From Christensenella sp. UBA4247 (GTDB lineage: Bacteria > Bacillota > Clostridia > Christensenellales > CAG-1252), in assembly GCA_002395405.1 (NCBI GenBank), contig DGWX01000052.1:1-13645 (forward strand): a stretch of DNA of 13,645 nt, read 5' to 3'. Below the pieces are notes generated by a model, which was given only the letters and a program-made list of their open reading frames with translations, searched no databases and had not been told where the DNA came from. A program made the position numbers and the translations under genes. This document shows, piece after piece, positions 1 through 7,134 of the stretch. How positions within the stretch are numbered: the stretch's first letter is position 1; each line of letters starts with the position of its first letter.

Positions 1-2762
1 GTCGCCACGACGAGATGGATACCGGCAGCACGAGCTTTACTCGTCAGACACTGGATCTTATCTTCCACGTCACGTTTTGCGCGGCTCATAAGATCCGCCA
101 TTTCATCCACGATCAAAACGATATAGTACATTTTTTTGCCGCCGGTTTTCTTTTGCAGCTCGTTATACTCTCCGATGTTGCGGCAATTATTCTCTTGGAG
201 AACGTCGTAGCGACGATCCATCTCGTTTACCGCCCAAGTTAAAGCGTTGATCGCCTTACCTGCGTCCGTAACCGTGCTCGGCATAACCATATGCGGCATA
301 TTTTTATAAACGGAAAGCTCGACCTTTTTCGGATCGATCATAATAAAACGAACGGTCTCGGGCGAATAGTGATACATGATCGAGCAGATCATGACGTTCA
401 AACAAACGCTCTTACCGCTACCGGTGGATCCCGCAACGAGAAGATGGGGCATTTTGAGAAGATCCCCGTAAACCGCCTTACCCGACACGTCCACGCCGAT
501 CGCAAAATACAGTTTATTCTCTTTTGCGAAATCAGGAGAACTGATCAACGAGCGAAGCCCGATCATGGAAGTTTTCTTATTCGGAACTTCCACACCGACC
601 GCGTCCAACCCCGGAACGGAAGGAATGATACGGATATTCTTTTCGATCATAAGCTTACGCTTAATATCCTTTTCAAGCGGCGTCAACTTATTAACCGACA
701 TATTGGCGGGCAAACTGACCGCAAATTGAGTAAACGTCGGACCGGTCTTATGATCGATGACTTGCGAATTGATATTAAAGGAGGCAAGCGCCTGCACGAG
801 TTGCTCCGCCCTTTCTTCCACGCCTTCCTCGTCGTGCGTCGGCGGAAATTCTTTCAGCAAGCTGACGGGAGGCGGCGTATAAGGACGAGTCGGAACCTCT
901 TCCGGGACGGACGAAATTTCAATCTGCTCTGCCTTTTTCGGCGGAATAAAGGAAGAAGTTTCGGCTTTTTTGTTTTCGGTATAATGCGTTCCGCCAATAT
1001 CCGAGCGCGGTTTACGCTGACGAACGGGAGTGGCGATCTCCTCTTCCGTTTCCTGCGAGAAAGAAGATACGGAAGCGCTGCGCGCTCCGAATGTCGCCCT
1101 TTCGGCAAAAGATCCCGGCGCTTCTTTTTTCATTTCTGCATAATCGGTCGCCGTCTTTTCTTCCGCGCGGTACTCCTGACGCTTCGGCGTCATGGAAGAC
1201 GCGTCCGAAGGGGTAATCGTTCGATCGAAAACGGGTTGCGGTTTTTCTTCCGCGGAAACAAGATCCGATTTCTTTTCTTCAACGGGATCCGTATGCACGA
1301 TCGGTTCGCTCAGATCATCGGAGGAACCGTTCTCCGAGAAAAGCTGTTTCTTCGCGTCTTCCGCCTTCTCGGAAACGATCGGCTCAACGGGTTTGATTTC
1401 CTTAAAATCGATCTTCGGCTCTTCAGGGAATTCGAATCGGAAGGTTTCCTGTTTGACTTCCTCTTGCGCTTTGATCGAAGGAACGCTCGCCTCTTTTACG
1501 GGCGTTTCGCTCTTTTTTACAACATCTTCACCGAGGAAAGAGGATCGAGGCGCTCTGGACGCCGTCTTTTCATTGATTCGCTTCAAATCGGAAACGTCCA
1601 TAATGATATCGTCCGAATTCCTTCTCGGAAGATCCATTTTCGGATTATCTACGAGAGGCGTTTTCGCAACGGGCTTTTTCGGAGCGGGGTCTAGTTCGGA
1701 AGAAGGATCGCCCGGAAGAACGTCTCGAATCCGATCTTCCCCGTAAAGTTTTTTATTGGCTTGTGCTTTTTCATCGGAATATCTTCTGATAAAAAGCGGC
1801 AAATCGCGGCTGTCCGAAGCGCGATCGGACGCAAAATCCATAGCGGAAGAAGAATTGTTCTGCGATTCCGTACGAATCGGTTCTTCGTAATCGTAATCAT
1901 CATAATCCGCTAAACCCGCATTCTTTCCCGGAAAAGAAGAATCCGCGAGACGGCGAGAATTGCGACCCGATTCAACGTCCGAATAGAGGTTATAGCGCTC
2001 GGGACGAGACTCGGGGATCGATCCTCCTGCCGACAGAGCAAACGGACGCTCGTCGTTTACGTCAAAAAGAGAGAAGGAAGCGTTCGGCTTGGAAAAGGCT
2101 CCGCGACGTTTCAAAACCGCCCCTTCCTTATTGCCCGAACGAACCGAATCCACGAACAAACGAAGAGGAAGTTCGCCCGATTTCTTTTTCTCGGATTTCT
2201 TACTTCTTTTATTTGATTTTTCACGCTTCGTTTCCTCAAAGCGAGCTTCGCTTTCCGACGTTTTCATCAAAGGCAGCAGAGCAAAGAAAAGAACAACGAA
2301 GAAGAGAATGGCAACGAGGATCGCCGAATATTTTCCCATCAAGGCGAGAAGCGGATATGCCAAAAGCCCGAGGATAACGCCGCCGCATGTTTTCAAACCG
2401 GCGCCGTAACAAGCCGAAAGATAGTTTCCGTAAGAAGCGGAAGAAAGCCCCTCGAAAAGTTTATGCGACGTAACGATTTGCACATAAACGAGCAAGATCA
2501 AAGATAAAACAATCGCGAAGGCGATCGTTCTTCCCTTTCCTCTCTTGCGGACGAAACCGAAGCCTTTTAGGATCGCAACGAGTACCGATACCGCGATAAC
2601 GGCGTAAGAAATAAAGCCGAAAGTACCCGTAAAGAAACGTTTCAAGACGTTACCGAGTCCGCCAAGTAATCCGATCAAAGAAAGACCGAGCAAAAGAAGA
2701 ACGGCGATGACTGCGATCGTCTTTCCTTTGTTTCTTCTCTCGTTTCTTCTGCTTTTCGTCAT
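1..2762 (-). CDS. ftsK: DNA translocase FtsK/SpoIIIE family, 3' end cut by window edge
   Basis: This is a membrane-anchored ATPase that pumps double-stranded DNA at the division or sporulation septum. I read 920 codons without a stop; the missing C-terminus should hold the end of the motor and the DNA-reading gamma (winged-helix) domain. The N-terminus is hydrophobic, with membrane segments near residues 15-36, 44-66, 80-97 and a long stretch at 122-163. A charged, Ser/Glu/Lys-rich linker fills about 165-630. An alpha domain follows, then the motor: Walker A GSTGSGKS at 778-785, Walker B with D886-E887 (VDEMADLM), and the family stretch ARAAGIHLVVA at 910-920. The start is fixed by AGAGGT at 2771-2776, eight bases upstream, which overlaps the stop of the M16 protease gene, so the two are probably co-translated. 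Family assignment is firm; FtsK versus SpoIIIE cannot be separated by sequence here. Confidence 0.96.
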   Translation of the reverse strand, partial: MTKSRRNERRNKGKTIAVIAVLLLLGLSLIGLLGGLGNVLKRFFTGTFGFISYAVIAVSVLVAILKGFGFVRKRGKGRTIAFAIVLSLILLVYVQIVTSHKLFEGLSSASYGNYLSACYGAGLKTCGGVILGLLAYPLLALMGKYSAILVAILFFVVLFFALLPLMKTSESEARFEETKREKSNKRSKKSEKKKSGELPLRLFVDSVRSGNKEGAVLKRRGAFSKPNASFSLFDVNDERPFALSAGGSIPESRPERYNLYSDVESGRNSRRLADSSFPGKNAGLADYDDYDYEEPIRTESQNNSSSAMDFASDRASDSRDLPLFIRRYSDEKAQANKKLYGEDRIRDVLPGDPSSELDPAPKKPVAKTPLVDNPKMDLPRRNSDDIIMDVSDLKRINEKTASRAPRSSFLGEDVVKKSETPVKEASVPSIKAQEEVKQETFRFEFPEEPKIDFKEIKPVEPIVSEKAEDAKKQLFSENGSSDDLSEPIVHTDPVEEKKSDLVSAEEKPQPVFDRTITPSDASSMTPKRQEYRAEEKTATDYAEMKKEAPGSFAERATFGARSASVSSFSQETEEEIATPVRQRKPRSDIGGTHYTENKKAETSSFIPPKKAEQIEISSVPEEVPTRPYTPPPVSLLKEFPPTHDEEGVEERAEQLVQALASFNINSQVIDHKTGPTFTQFAVSLPANMSVNKLTPLEKDIKRKLMIEKNIRIIPSVPGLDAVGVEVPNKKTSMIGLRSLISSPDFAKENKLYFAIGVDVSGKAVYGDLLKMPHLLVAGSTGSGKSVCLNVMICSIMYHYSPETVRFIMIDPKKVELSVYKNMPHMVMPSTVTDAGKAINALTWAVNEMDRRYDVLQENNCRNIGEYNELQKKTGGKKMYYIVLIVDEMADLMSRAKRDVEDKIQCLTSKARAAGIHLVVA

Positions 2763-2770
2763 AGCGTGGG

Positions 2771-2776
2771 ACCTCT
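2771..2776 (-). promoter_or_regulatory. Ribosome binding site of ftsK inside the stop of the protease gene
   Basis: AGAGGT on the minus strand lies eight bases before the ftsK ATG (2760-2762). It shares bases with the TAG stop (2775-2777) of the upstream M16 protease, which suggests coupled translation of the two genes. Confidence 0.75.
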
Positions 2777-4028
2777 ATTTGTAAATTTCGTTCAAATCGA
2801 AGGACGGCTCCTTTCCGACGTAACCGACTCCGACTTTATTAAAATCGAAAACGCGCGGCAAAAGCGAATTTACGTCTTCCAAAGTAACGGCGCGTATCTC
2901 GCTTAGATTTTTCTCGATCGAAAAGGGCTCGTTCATAAACAGGGCGTATTTCCCCATCGCGCGCATAATAGACAAACTGCTTTCTTCGCCCATAACCAAA
3001 GAACCTTTGACTTGTTGCTTCGCGCGAAGGAAAGATTCCTCGTCCAACCCTTTGGAAACGAGATCGGAGATACTCGAACGAACGGAATCAACCGCTTTTT
3101 TGAGATTCTTCGGATTGGTCCCGAAATATACGCAGAGCGCGCCCGCGTCTTCATAAACGGATGAAAAAGAGAAAATGGAGTACACGAGACCAAGCGTTTC
3201 GCGGATCTCCTGAAAGAGCTTGCTGCTCATTCCGCCTCCAAGCGCCGTACTCAAAACGCTGAGCGCCGGAACCTCGGAGGAAGGATACGGAACGGCGGGG
3301 AACGCCATCGTGTAATTTGCCTGTTCGATATCTTTGATCGAAGAAACGACGCGCCCGCCGACAACCGACGGAAGCGCGAAGGAACGGCGGGAATGCTCCT
3401 TAGACGGAAAGGCAAAATACTTTTCCGCGACTTCGATCGCCCTCTCGCGCGAAATATTTCCGCATACGGACAAAACGACGTTTTCGGACACGTAATGCTC
3501 GGAAACGAAGGCTTGAACGAATTCGGAGGAAAATCTCTTTACGTTTTCCTCGGATCCGAGAATGGCTTGACCGAGAGGATGCTCTCGCCAAAACGCTTTC
3601 GCACAGTTTTCTTGCGAAAGATCGTCCGGAATGTCTTCCACCATGCTGATTTCTTCCAAAATAACGCCGCGCTCTTTTTCAAGCTCGTCTTTCGGGAAAA
3701 CGGAATGCAAAAGAATATCCGAAAGGACGTCCGCGCAAGCGTCCACCGTATCGTCCGGGCATTGGAAATAAAACGCGGTAACTTCCTTCGAAGTATAGGC
3801 GTTCATATTGGCGCCGAGTGCGTCCGTTTCTTTTACGATGTCGAAAGCGGAACGCTTTTCCGTTCCCTTAAACATAAGGTGCTCGGTAAAATGGGCGATC
3901 CCGTTATCTTCCGCCACCTCGTTTCTGCTGCCGATCTTAACGAAAACTCCGACCGAAACGGAATGGATATAAGGCATTTGTTTATACGCGAGCTTCAAAC
4001 CGCTCGGTAAGACTATAATTTCACTCAT
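2775..4028 (-). CDS. M16 family zinc metallopeptidase (processing-peptidase-like, YmxG/MlpA type)
   Basis: This 417-residue protein is a single-unit M16B peptidase, similar to the beta subunit of mitochondrial processing peptidase. The inverted zinc motif HxxEH is HFTEH at residues 46-50, and a downstream glutamate at 125-126 (ILEEISM) supplies the third ligand. The second half carries the family signature GGGMSSKLFQEIR at about 264-276 followed by Y283, the Arg/Tyr pair used for substrate binding. No signal peptide is visible, so it is probably cytoplasmic. In B. subtilis the homologue MlpA/YmxG lies in the rpsO-pnpA region, as here. A start five codons earlier (4043) is possible but lies inside the predicted -10 box. 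I therefore chose 4028, although no ribosome binding site precedes either. The stop overlaps the ftsK ribosome binding site. The physiological substrate is unknown. Confidence 0.93.
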   Translation of the reverse strand: MSEIIVLPSGLKLAYKQMPYIHSVSVGVFVKIGSRNEVAEDNGIAHFTEHLMFKGTEKRSAFDIVKETDALGANMNAYTSKEVTAFYFQCPDDTVDACADVLSDILLHSVFPKDELEKERGVILEEISMVEDIPDDLSQENCAKAFWREHPLGQAILGSEENVKRFSSEFVQAFVSEHYVSENVVLSVCGNISRERAIEVAEKYFAFPSKEHSRRSFALPSVVGGRVVSSIKDIEQANYTMAFPAVPYPSSEVPALSVLSTALGGGMSSKLFQEIRETLGLVYSIFSFSSVYEDAGALCVYFGTNPKNLKKAVDSVRSSISDLVSKGLDEESFLRAKQQVKGSLVMGEESSLSIMRAMGKYALFMNEPFSIEKNLSEIRAVTLEDVNSLLPRVFDFNKVGVGYVGKEPSFDLNEIYK

Positions 4029-4034
4029 AATATA

Positions 4035-4064
4035 ATTATACATAAAGAATAAAGTTATGTAAAG
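4035..4064 (-). promoter_or_regulatory. Vegetative-type promoter for the M16 protease-ftsK unit
   Basis: A perfect -10 TATAAT (4040-4035) follows a -35-like TTTACA (4064-4059) with an 18-base spacer. Transcription should begin six or seven bases after the -10, which is at or next to the ATG at 4028. The mRNA may therefore have almost no leader, in keeping with the absence of a Shine-Dalgarno sequence. Confidence 0.6.
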
Positions 4065-4070
4065 AATAAA
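4044..4070. repeat. 10-bp direct repeat in the divergent promoter region
   Basis: AAAGAATAAA occurs at 4044-4053 and again at 4061-4070, so the copies are offset by 17 bases. One copy overlaps the -35 box of the protease promoter and the other lies in its spacer. It could be an operator, but the region is very A/T-rich and chance repetition is plausible. Confidence 0.4.
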
Positions 4071-4080
4071 AAACGGTTTA

Positions 4081-4107
4081 ATAAAACGAAATTTAATCGC
4101 ATATAGT
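4081..4107 (+). promoter_or_regulatory. Possible sporulation sigma-E-like promoter of the deacetylase gene
   Basis: An ATA at 4081-4083 is followed, 16 bases later, by CATATAGT (4100-4107). The known sigma-E pattern is roughly ATA, 16-18 bases, CATACAnT, so the fit is good with one mismatch. A housekeeping reading with TATAGT (4102-4107) as -10 is possible but has a poor -35. The predicted start site again falls at about the ATG (4113). This is pattern inference only. Confidence 0.3.
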
Positions 4108-4112
4108 ACGAT

Positions 4113-4856
4113 ATGAGTAAATTATTGTCGGAAGAAAAGGCAAAAAAACGCATTCAACGGAAAACGGTGGATCTTTTTTCGGGCATTGCGGTTTTCCTGA
4201 CCGTTACTGCACTGCTCCTCGCGACCGTATTTGCCGGAAACGCCAAAATCCAAAGCGTAAACGCAAGCGGGTTTGCGATCTATAAAGGCAGCACAAACGA
4301 GAAAAAAGCCTGCCTGATGTTTAACGTTTACGAGGGGGCGGAAAACGTAAATGAAATTATGGAAATTCTTCGGAAATATTCGGCAAAAGCAACGTTCTTT
4401 ATAGGAGGAATTTGGGCTGAAAAAAACGCGGAAACACTTCTTTCTCTTTCCCTTTCGGGAAACGAGATCGGCTCTCACGGTTATCTACATCGAGATCACT
4501 CCAAAATGTCGATCGAACAAAACAAAGAAGAAATCGTATTATCCACACGACTCGTTAAAAATATAACGGGCTTTCAAATCAAGCTCTTTGCCCCGCCTTC
4601 CGGCGCATACGGCGACGCAACGGAAAGCGCCTGTAAAGCGCTCGGATTGAAACTAATAATGTGGACGAAAGACACGATCGACTGGCGAGATAAAGACGTA
4701 GGTACCATCGTAAATCGGGCGACTAAAAACATCAATAAAGGAGACCTGATCCTGATGCATCCGAAAGACCAAACCGTTCTTGCCCTTCCGAAAATTATCG
4801 AAACGTATCAGGAACAAGGGTTTGAACTCGTAACCGTCAGCGAAGCGATCGCATAA
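4113..4856 (+). CDS. Polysaccharide deacetylase (NodB-fold), YlxY/PdaB-like, with degenerate catalytic motif
   Basis: This 247-residue protein has one N-terminal membrane segment (about 21-41) and a NodB/CE4 domain outside the membrane, as in the YlxY and PdaB proteins of spore-formers. ATFFIGGIWAEKN (93-105) and EIGSHGYLH (118-126) are typical. The metal ligands H122 and H126, the DTIDW motif (187-191) and H216 in ILMHP are present. Motif 1, usually TFDD, reads MFNVYEG (69-75), so both aspartates are replaced. The usual arginine before the PP of motif 3 is alanine (A160 in LFAPPSG). It may be inactive or may work differently. It occupies the slot between pnp and the M16 protease where B. subtilis has ylxY, but on the opposite strand. 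No ribosome binding site is seen; no other start fits. PdaB versus YlxY is not resolvable here. Confidence 0.87.
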   Translation: MSKLLSEEKAKKRIQRKTVDLFSGIAVFLTVTALLLATVFAGNAKIQSVNASGFAIYKGSTNEKKACLMFNVYEGAENVNEIMEILRKYSAKATFFIGGIWAEKNAETLLSLSLSGNEIGSHGYLHRDHSKMSIEQNKEEIVLSTRLVKNITGFQIKLFAPPSGAYGDATESACKALGLKLIMWTKDTIDWRDKDVGTIVNRATKNINKGDLILMHPKDQTVLALPKIIETYQEQGFELVTVSEAIA

Positions 4857-4888
4857 AAAAACCACCGGACGAAAATCCGGTGGTTTTT
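4857..4888. terminator. Bidirectional intrinsic terminator between deacetylase and pnp
   Basis: The arms ACCACCGGA (4861-4869) and TCCGGTGGT (4876-4884) form a 9-bp GC-rich stem with a 6-base loop. It is flanked by A's on the left and T's on the right, so the same hairpin can end both converging transcripts: the deacetylase from the left and rpsO-pnp from the right. Confidence 0.92.
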
Positions 4889-4904
4889 ATCATTCAGAGA
4901 AGCA

Positions 4905-7001
4905 TTATTCCGCTTTTTCGAGGATCTCCATCAAGCGAAGGTCGATTCTCTTCTTTTCGTCGATCTTGATGACCTTAACGCGAACGAGGTCACCGATGTT
5001 TACGACGTCCTCTACTTTTTCCACTCTTTCGGAAGAAAGCTTGGAAATGTGGATCATACCGTCTTTTCCGGGAGCAAGTTCCACGAATGCGCCGATCGGA
5101 ATGATGCGAGCGATCCTACCTTCAAACACGTCGCCCTTCTCGGGATCTTTGCAAATTGCGTCGATGATCTTTTTCGCTTTATCCGCGCTTGCACTGTCCG
5201 GGCTCGCGATAAACACGACGTTATCGTCGCTGATGTCGATCTTTACGCCGGTTTCTTCGATGATCTTATTGATCGTCTTGCCGCCGCTTCCGATGACCTC
5301 GCGAACTTTATCGGGATCGATCGAGAAAGAAATGATCTTGGGCGCGAACTTGGAAAGTTCTTTTCGCGGTTCGGGGAGAACGGCGAGCATTTTTCCGAGA
5401 ATAAACTCTCTACCCTCTTTCGCTTGCGCAAGCGCTGTGCGAAGGATCGTCTCGTCGATACCTTTGATTTTAATATCCATTTGTATTGCGGTAATACCTT
5501 CTCTCGTGCCCGCTACTTTGAAGTCCATATCGCCAAGGAAATCTTCAAGACCTTGGATATCGCTCATAACGGCAACTTTTCCGCTTTGTACGTCTTTGAT
5601 AAGACCCATCGCGATACCGGCAACCGGGGCTTTAATGGGAACACCCGCGTCCATCAAAGCAAGAGTGCTGCCGCAGATACTTGCCTGCGAAGTAGAACCG
5701 TTCGAGCTCAAAATTTCGGATACGGTACGAATCGCATAGGGGAAATCCTGCTCGCTCGGGAGAACGGGCTCCAAAGCTCTTTCCGCAAGCGCACCGTGAC
5801 CGATCTCACGCCTGCCCGGGCTTTTCAGCTGACGAGCTTCACCGGTGGAGTACGGGGGCATATTGTAGTGGTGCATATATCTCTTGAAGACGTCGTCATC
5901 CAAGCTTTCGAGTTTTTGCGCTTCGCTGATGGTTCCGAGCGTACAAGTCGTAAGAGCCTGCGTCGAGCCGCGGGTAAAGACGCCCGTTCCGTGAACGCGG
6001 GGCAATACGCCGACTTCGCACCAAATCGGACGAATCTCTTTAAGAGATCTTCCGTCGGGACGAACGCCGTCGTTGATGATCTTCGCGCGAACTTTTTCCT
6101 TTTTAAGGGCGTACATCGCGTCGAAAACTTCTCTCTTGCAACCCGGGAAAATATCCGCAAAATGTTCTTGAACTTCCTTGTCGAGCGCGTCTTCGACAGC
6201 TTGCCTTTCGTATCTGTCAAAGTGCGAAAGGACTTCGTCCATCTTCGTGGAAGCGTAAGCGCGAACCGCTTGGGAGATCTCTTCGGGAACAGAGTACATA
6301 TCGACCTTCGTCGTCTTTTTCTTACCGCAATCCGCCGCAATGCTCTCGATAAACGCAACGATCTTTTTGATCTCTTCGTGTCCGAACAAGATCGCTCCGA
6401 GCATTTCTTCTTCGGTGATCTCGCTTGCGCCGGCTTCAACCATCATGATCGCGTCCTTCGTTCCGGACAAAGACAAGTGCAAACGGCTCTTCTCTCTCTC
6501 GGCGGAATTCGGGTTGATGATATATTTACCATCCACATATCCGACAACGACGGAACCCGTAGGACCGCCCCAGGGGATATCAGAGATCGAAAGCGCAATA
6601 GAGCTGCCGAGCATTGCGTAAACCTCAGGCGGAATATCGGTATCTACGCTCATAGCGGTACAAACGACCGCTACGTCGTTAAACAAGCCCTTCGGGAAAA
6701 GCGGGCGGATCGGGCGGTCGATCAAACGGCTTACGAGAATCGCTTTATCGGACGGGCGACCTTCTCTCTTTTTGAAACCGCCGGGGATTTTTCCCACAGC
6801 GTACATTTTTTCTTCGAAATCCACGCCCAAGGGGAAGAAATCGATCCCGTCGCGCGGAGCTGCCGCCATCGTTACGTTCGTCAGAACGGCAGTATCGCCG
6901 CACCTTACGAGGCAGGAACCGTTCGCCTGTTCGCAGTACGCGCCGACTTCAACGGTTACTTCTCTGCCGCCGATTTGAGTTTTATAAATTTTTCTTTCCA
7001 T
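4905..7001 (-). CDS. pnp: Polyribonucleotide nucleotidyltransferase (PNPase)
   Basis: PNPase degrades RNA 3' to 5' by phosphorolysis, releasing nucleoside diphosphates, and acts as a ring-shaped trimer in the cytoplasm. The 698-residue length is normal. The order is: first RNase PH core (about 10-145), helical linker, second RNase PH core (about 310-545), KH domain with VIGSGGKTI (569-577), and S1 domain (621-698). RVHGTGVFTRGSTQAL (335-350) binds phosphate and RNA. LGDMDFKVAGT (489-499) holds the catalytic aspartates, with D487 and D493 matching the two essential residues of the E. coli enzyme. Upstream in-frame starts exist, but GGAGG at 7007-7011, five bases from the ATG, selects 7001. It lies downstream of rpsO, the widespread rpsO-pnp arrangement, and ends at a bidirectional terminator. 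Confidence 0.98.
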   Translation of the reverse strand: MERKIYKTQIGGREVTVEVGAYCEQANGSCLVRCGDTAVLTNVTMAAAPRDGIDFFPLGVDFEEKMYAVGKIPGGFKKREGRPSDKAILVSRLIDRPIRPLFPKGLFNDVAVVCTAMSVDTDIPPEVYAMLGSSIALSISDIPWGGPTGSVVVGYVDGKYIINPNSAEREKSRLHLSLSGTKDAIMMVEAGASEITEEEMLGAILFGHEEIKKIVAFIESIAADCGKKKTTKVDMYSVPEEISQAVRAYASTKMDEVLSHFDRYERQAVEDALDKEVQEHFADIFPGCKREVFDAMYALKKEKVRAKIINDGVRPDGRSLKEIRPIWCEVGVLPRVHGTGVFTRGSTQALTTCTLGTISEAQKLESLDDDVFKRYMHHYNMPPYSTGEARQLKSPGRREIGHGALAERALEPVLPSEQDFPYAIRTVSEILSSNGSTSQASICGSTLALMDAGVPIKAPVAGIAMGLIKDVQSGKVAVMSDIQGLEDFLGDMDFKVAGTREGITAIQMDIKIKGIDETILRTALAQAKEGREFILGKMLAVLPEPRKELSKFAPKIISFSIDPDKVREVIGSGGKTINKIIEETGVKIDISDDNVVFIASPDSASADKAKKIIDAICKDPEKGDVFEGRIARIIPIGAFVELAPGKDGMIHISKLSSERVEKVEDVVNIGDLVRVKVIKIDEKKRIDLRLMEILEKAE

Positions 7002-7006
7002 TTTAA

Positions 7007-7011
7007 CCTCC
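7007..7011 (-). promoter_or_regulatory. Strong ribosome binding site selecting the pnp start
   Basis: GGAGG (within TGGAGGTT) stands five bases before the ATG at 6999-7001 and rules out the longer in-frame starts upstream. Its 5' flank GCTCTTA (7020-7014) is complementary to the left arm of the hairpin further upstream. Confidence 0.85.
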
Positions 7012-7058
7012 ATTAAGAGCAAAACCGTCTCTGGAATTGCCCTGTTTTTCTTTTACGA

Positions 7059-7083
7059 AAGCGAAGTTCGCTTACCTTCGCTT
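7059..7083 (-). promoter_or_regulatory. Mutually exclusive small hairpins in the rpsO-pnp spacer
   Basis: In plus-strand terms, AAGCGAAG (7059-7066) can pair with CTTCGCTT at 7076-7083 (8 bp, 9-base loop). Alternatively AAGCG can pair with CGCTT at 7069-7073 (5 bp, 5-base loop). Only one of the two can form at a time. There is no T-tract, so this is not a terminator. A role in pnp mRNA control is inference. Confidence 0.4.
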
Positions 7084-7089
7084 ATTCCA

Positions 7090-7117
7090 AATAAGAGCAG
7101 GTTGCCCCGCTCTTATT
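7090..7117 (-). promoter_or_regulatory. Stem-loop between rpsO and pnp
   Basis: A perfect 9-bp inverted repeat, AATAAGAGC and GCTCTTATT, encloses a 10-base loop just after the rpsO stop. No run of T's follows on the minus strand, so it is more likely a processing or stability structure than a terminator. In E. coli a stem-loop in the same place is cut by RNase III and serves PNPase autoregulation. Whether that applies here is unknown. Confidence 0.65.
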
Positions 7118-7134
7118 GATGACGAAAAAACGCT

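Noticed and set aside
291..1694. A 467-codon plus-strand open frame opposite ftsK
   Set aside because: It is in the mirror frame of ftsK, which has clear motor motifs; the translation is low-complexity Arg/Phe-rich shadow sequence.
5049..7016. A 655-codon open frame on the plus strand opposite pnp
   Set aside because: It is codon-aligned with pnp, so it stays open because pnp rarely uses TTA, CTA and TCA codons. Its translation resembles no family I know, is His/Arg/Asn-rich and has no ribosome binding site, while pnp itself is unmistakable.
7090..7117. Stem-loop after rpsO read as a terminator
   Set aside because: No T-run follows on the minus strand, and pnp lacks any other visible promoter.
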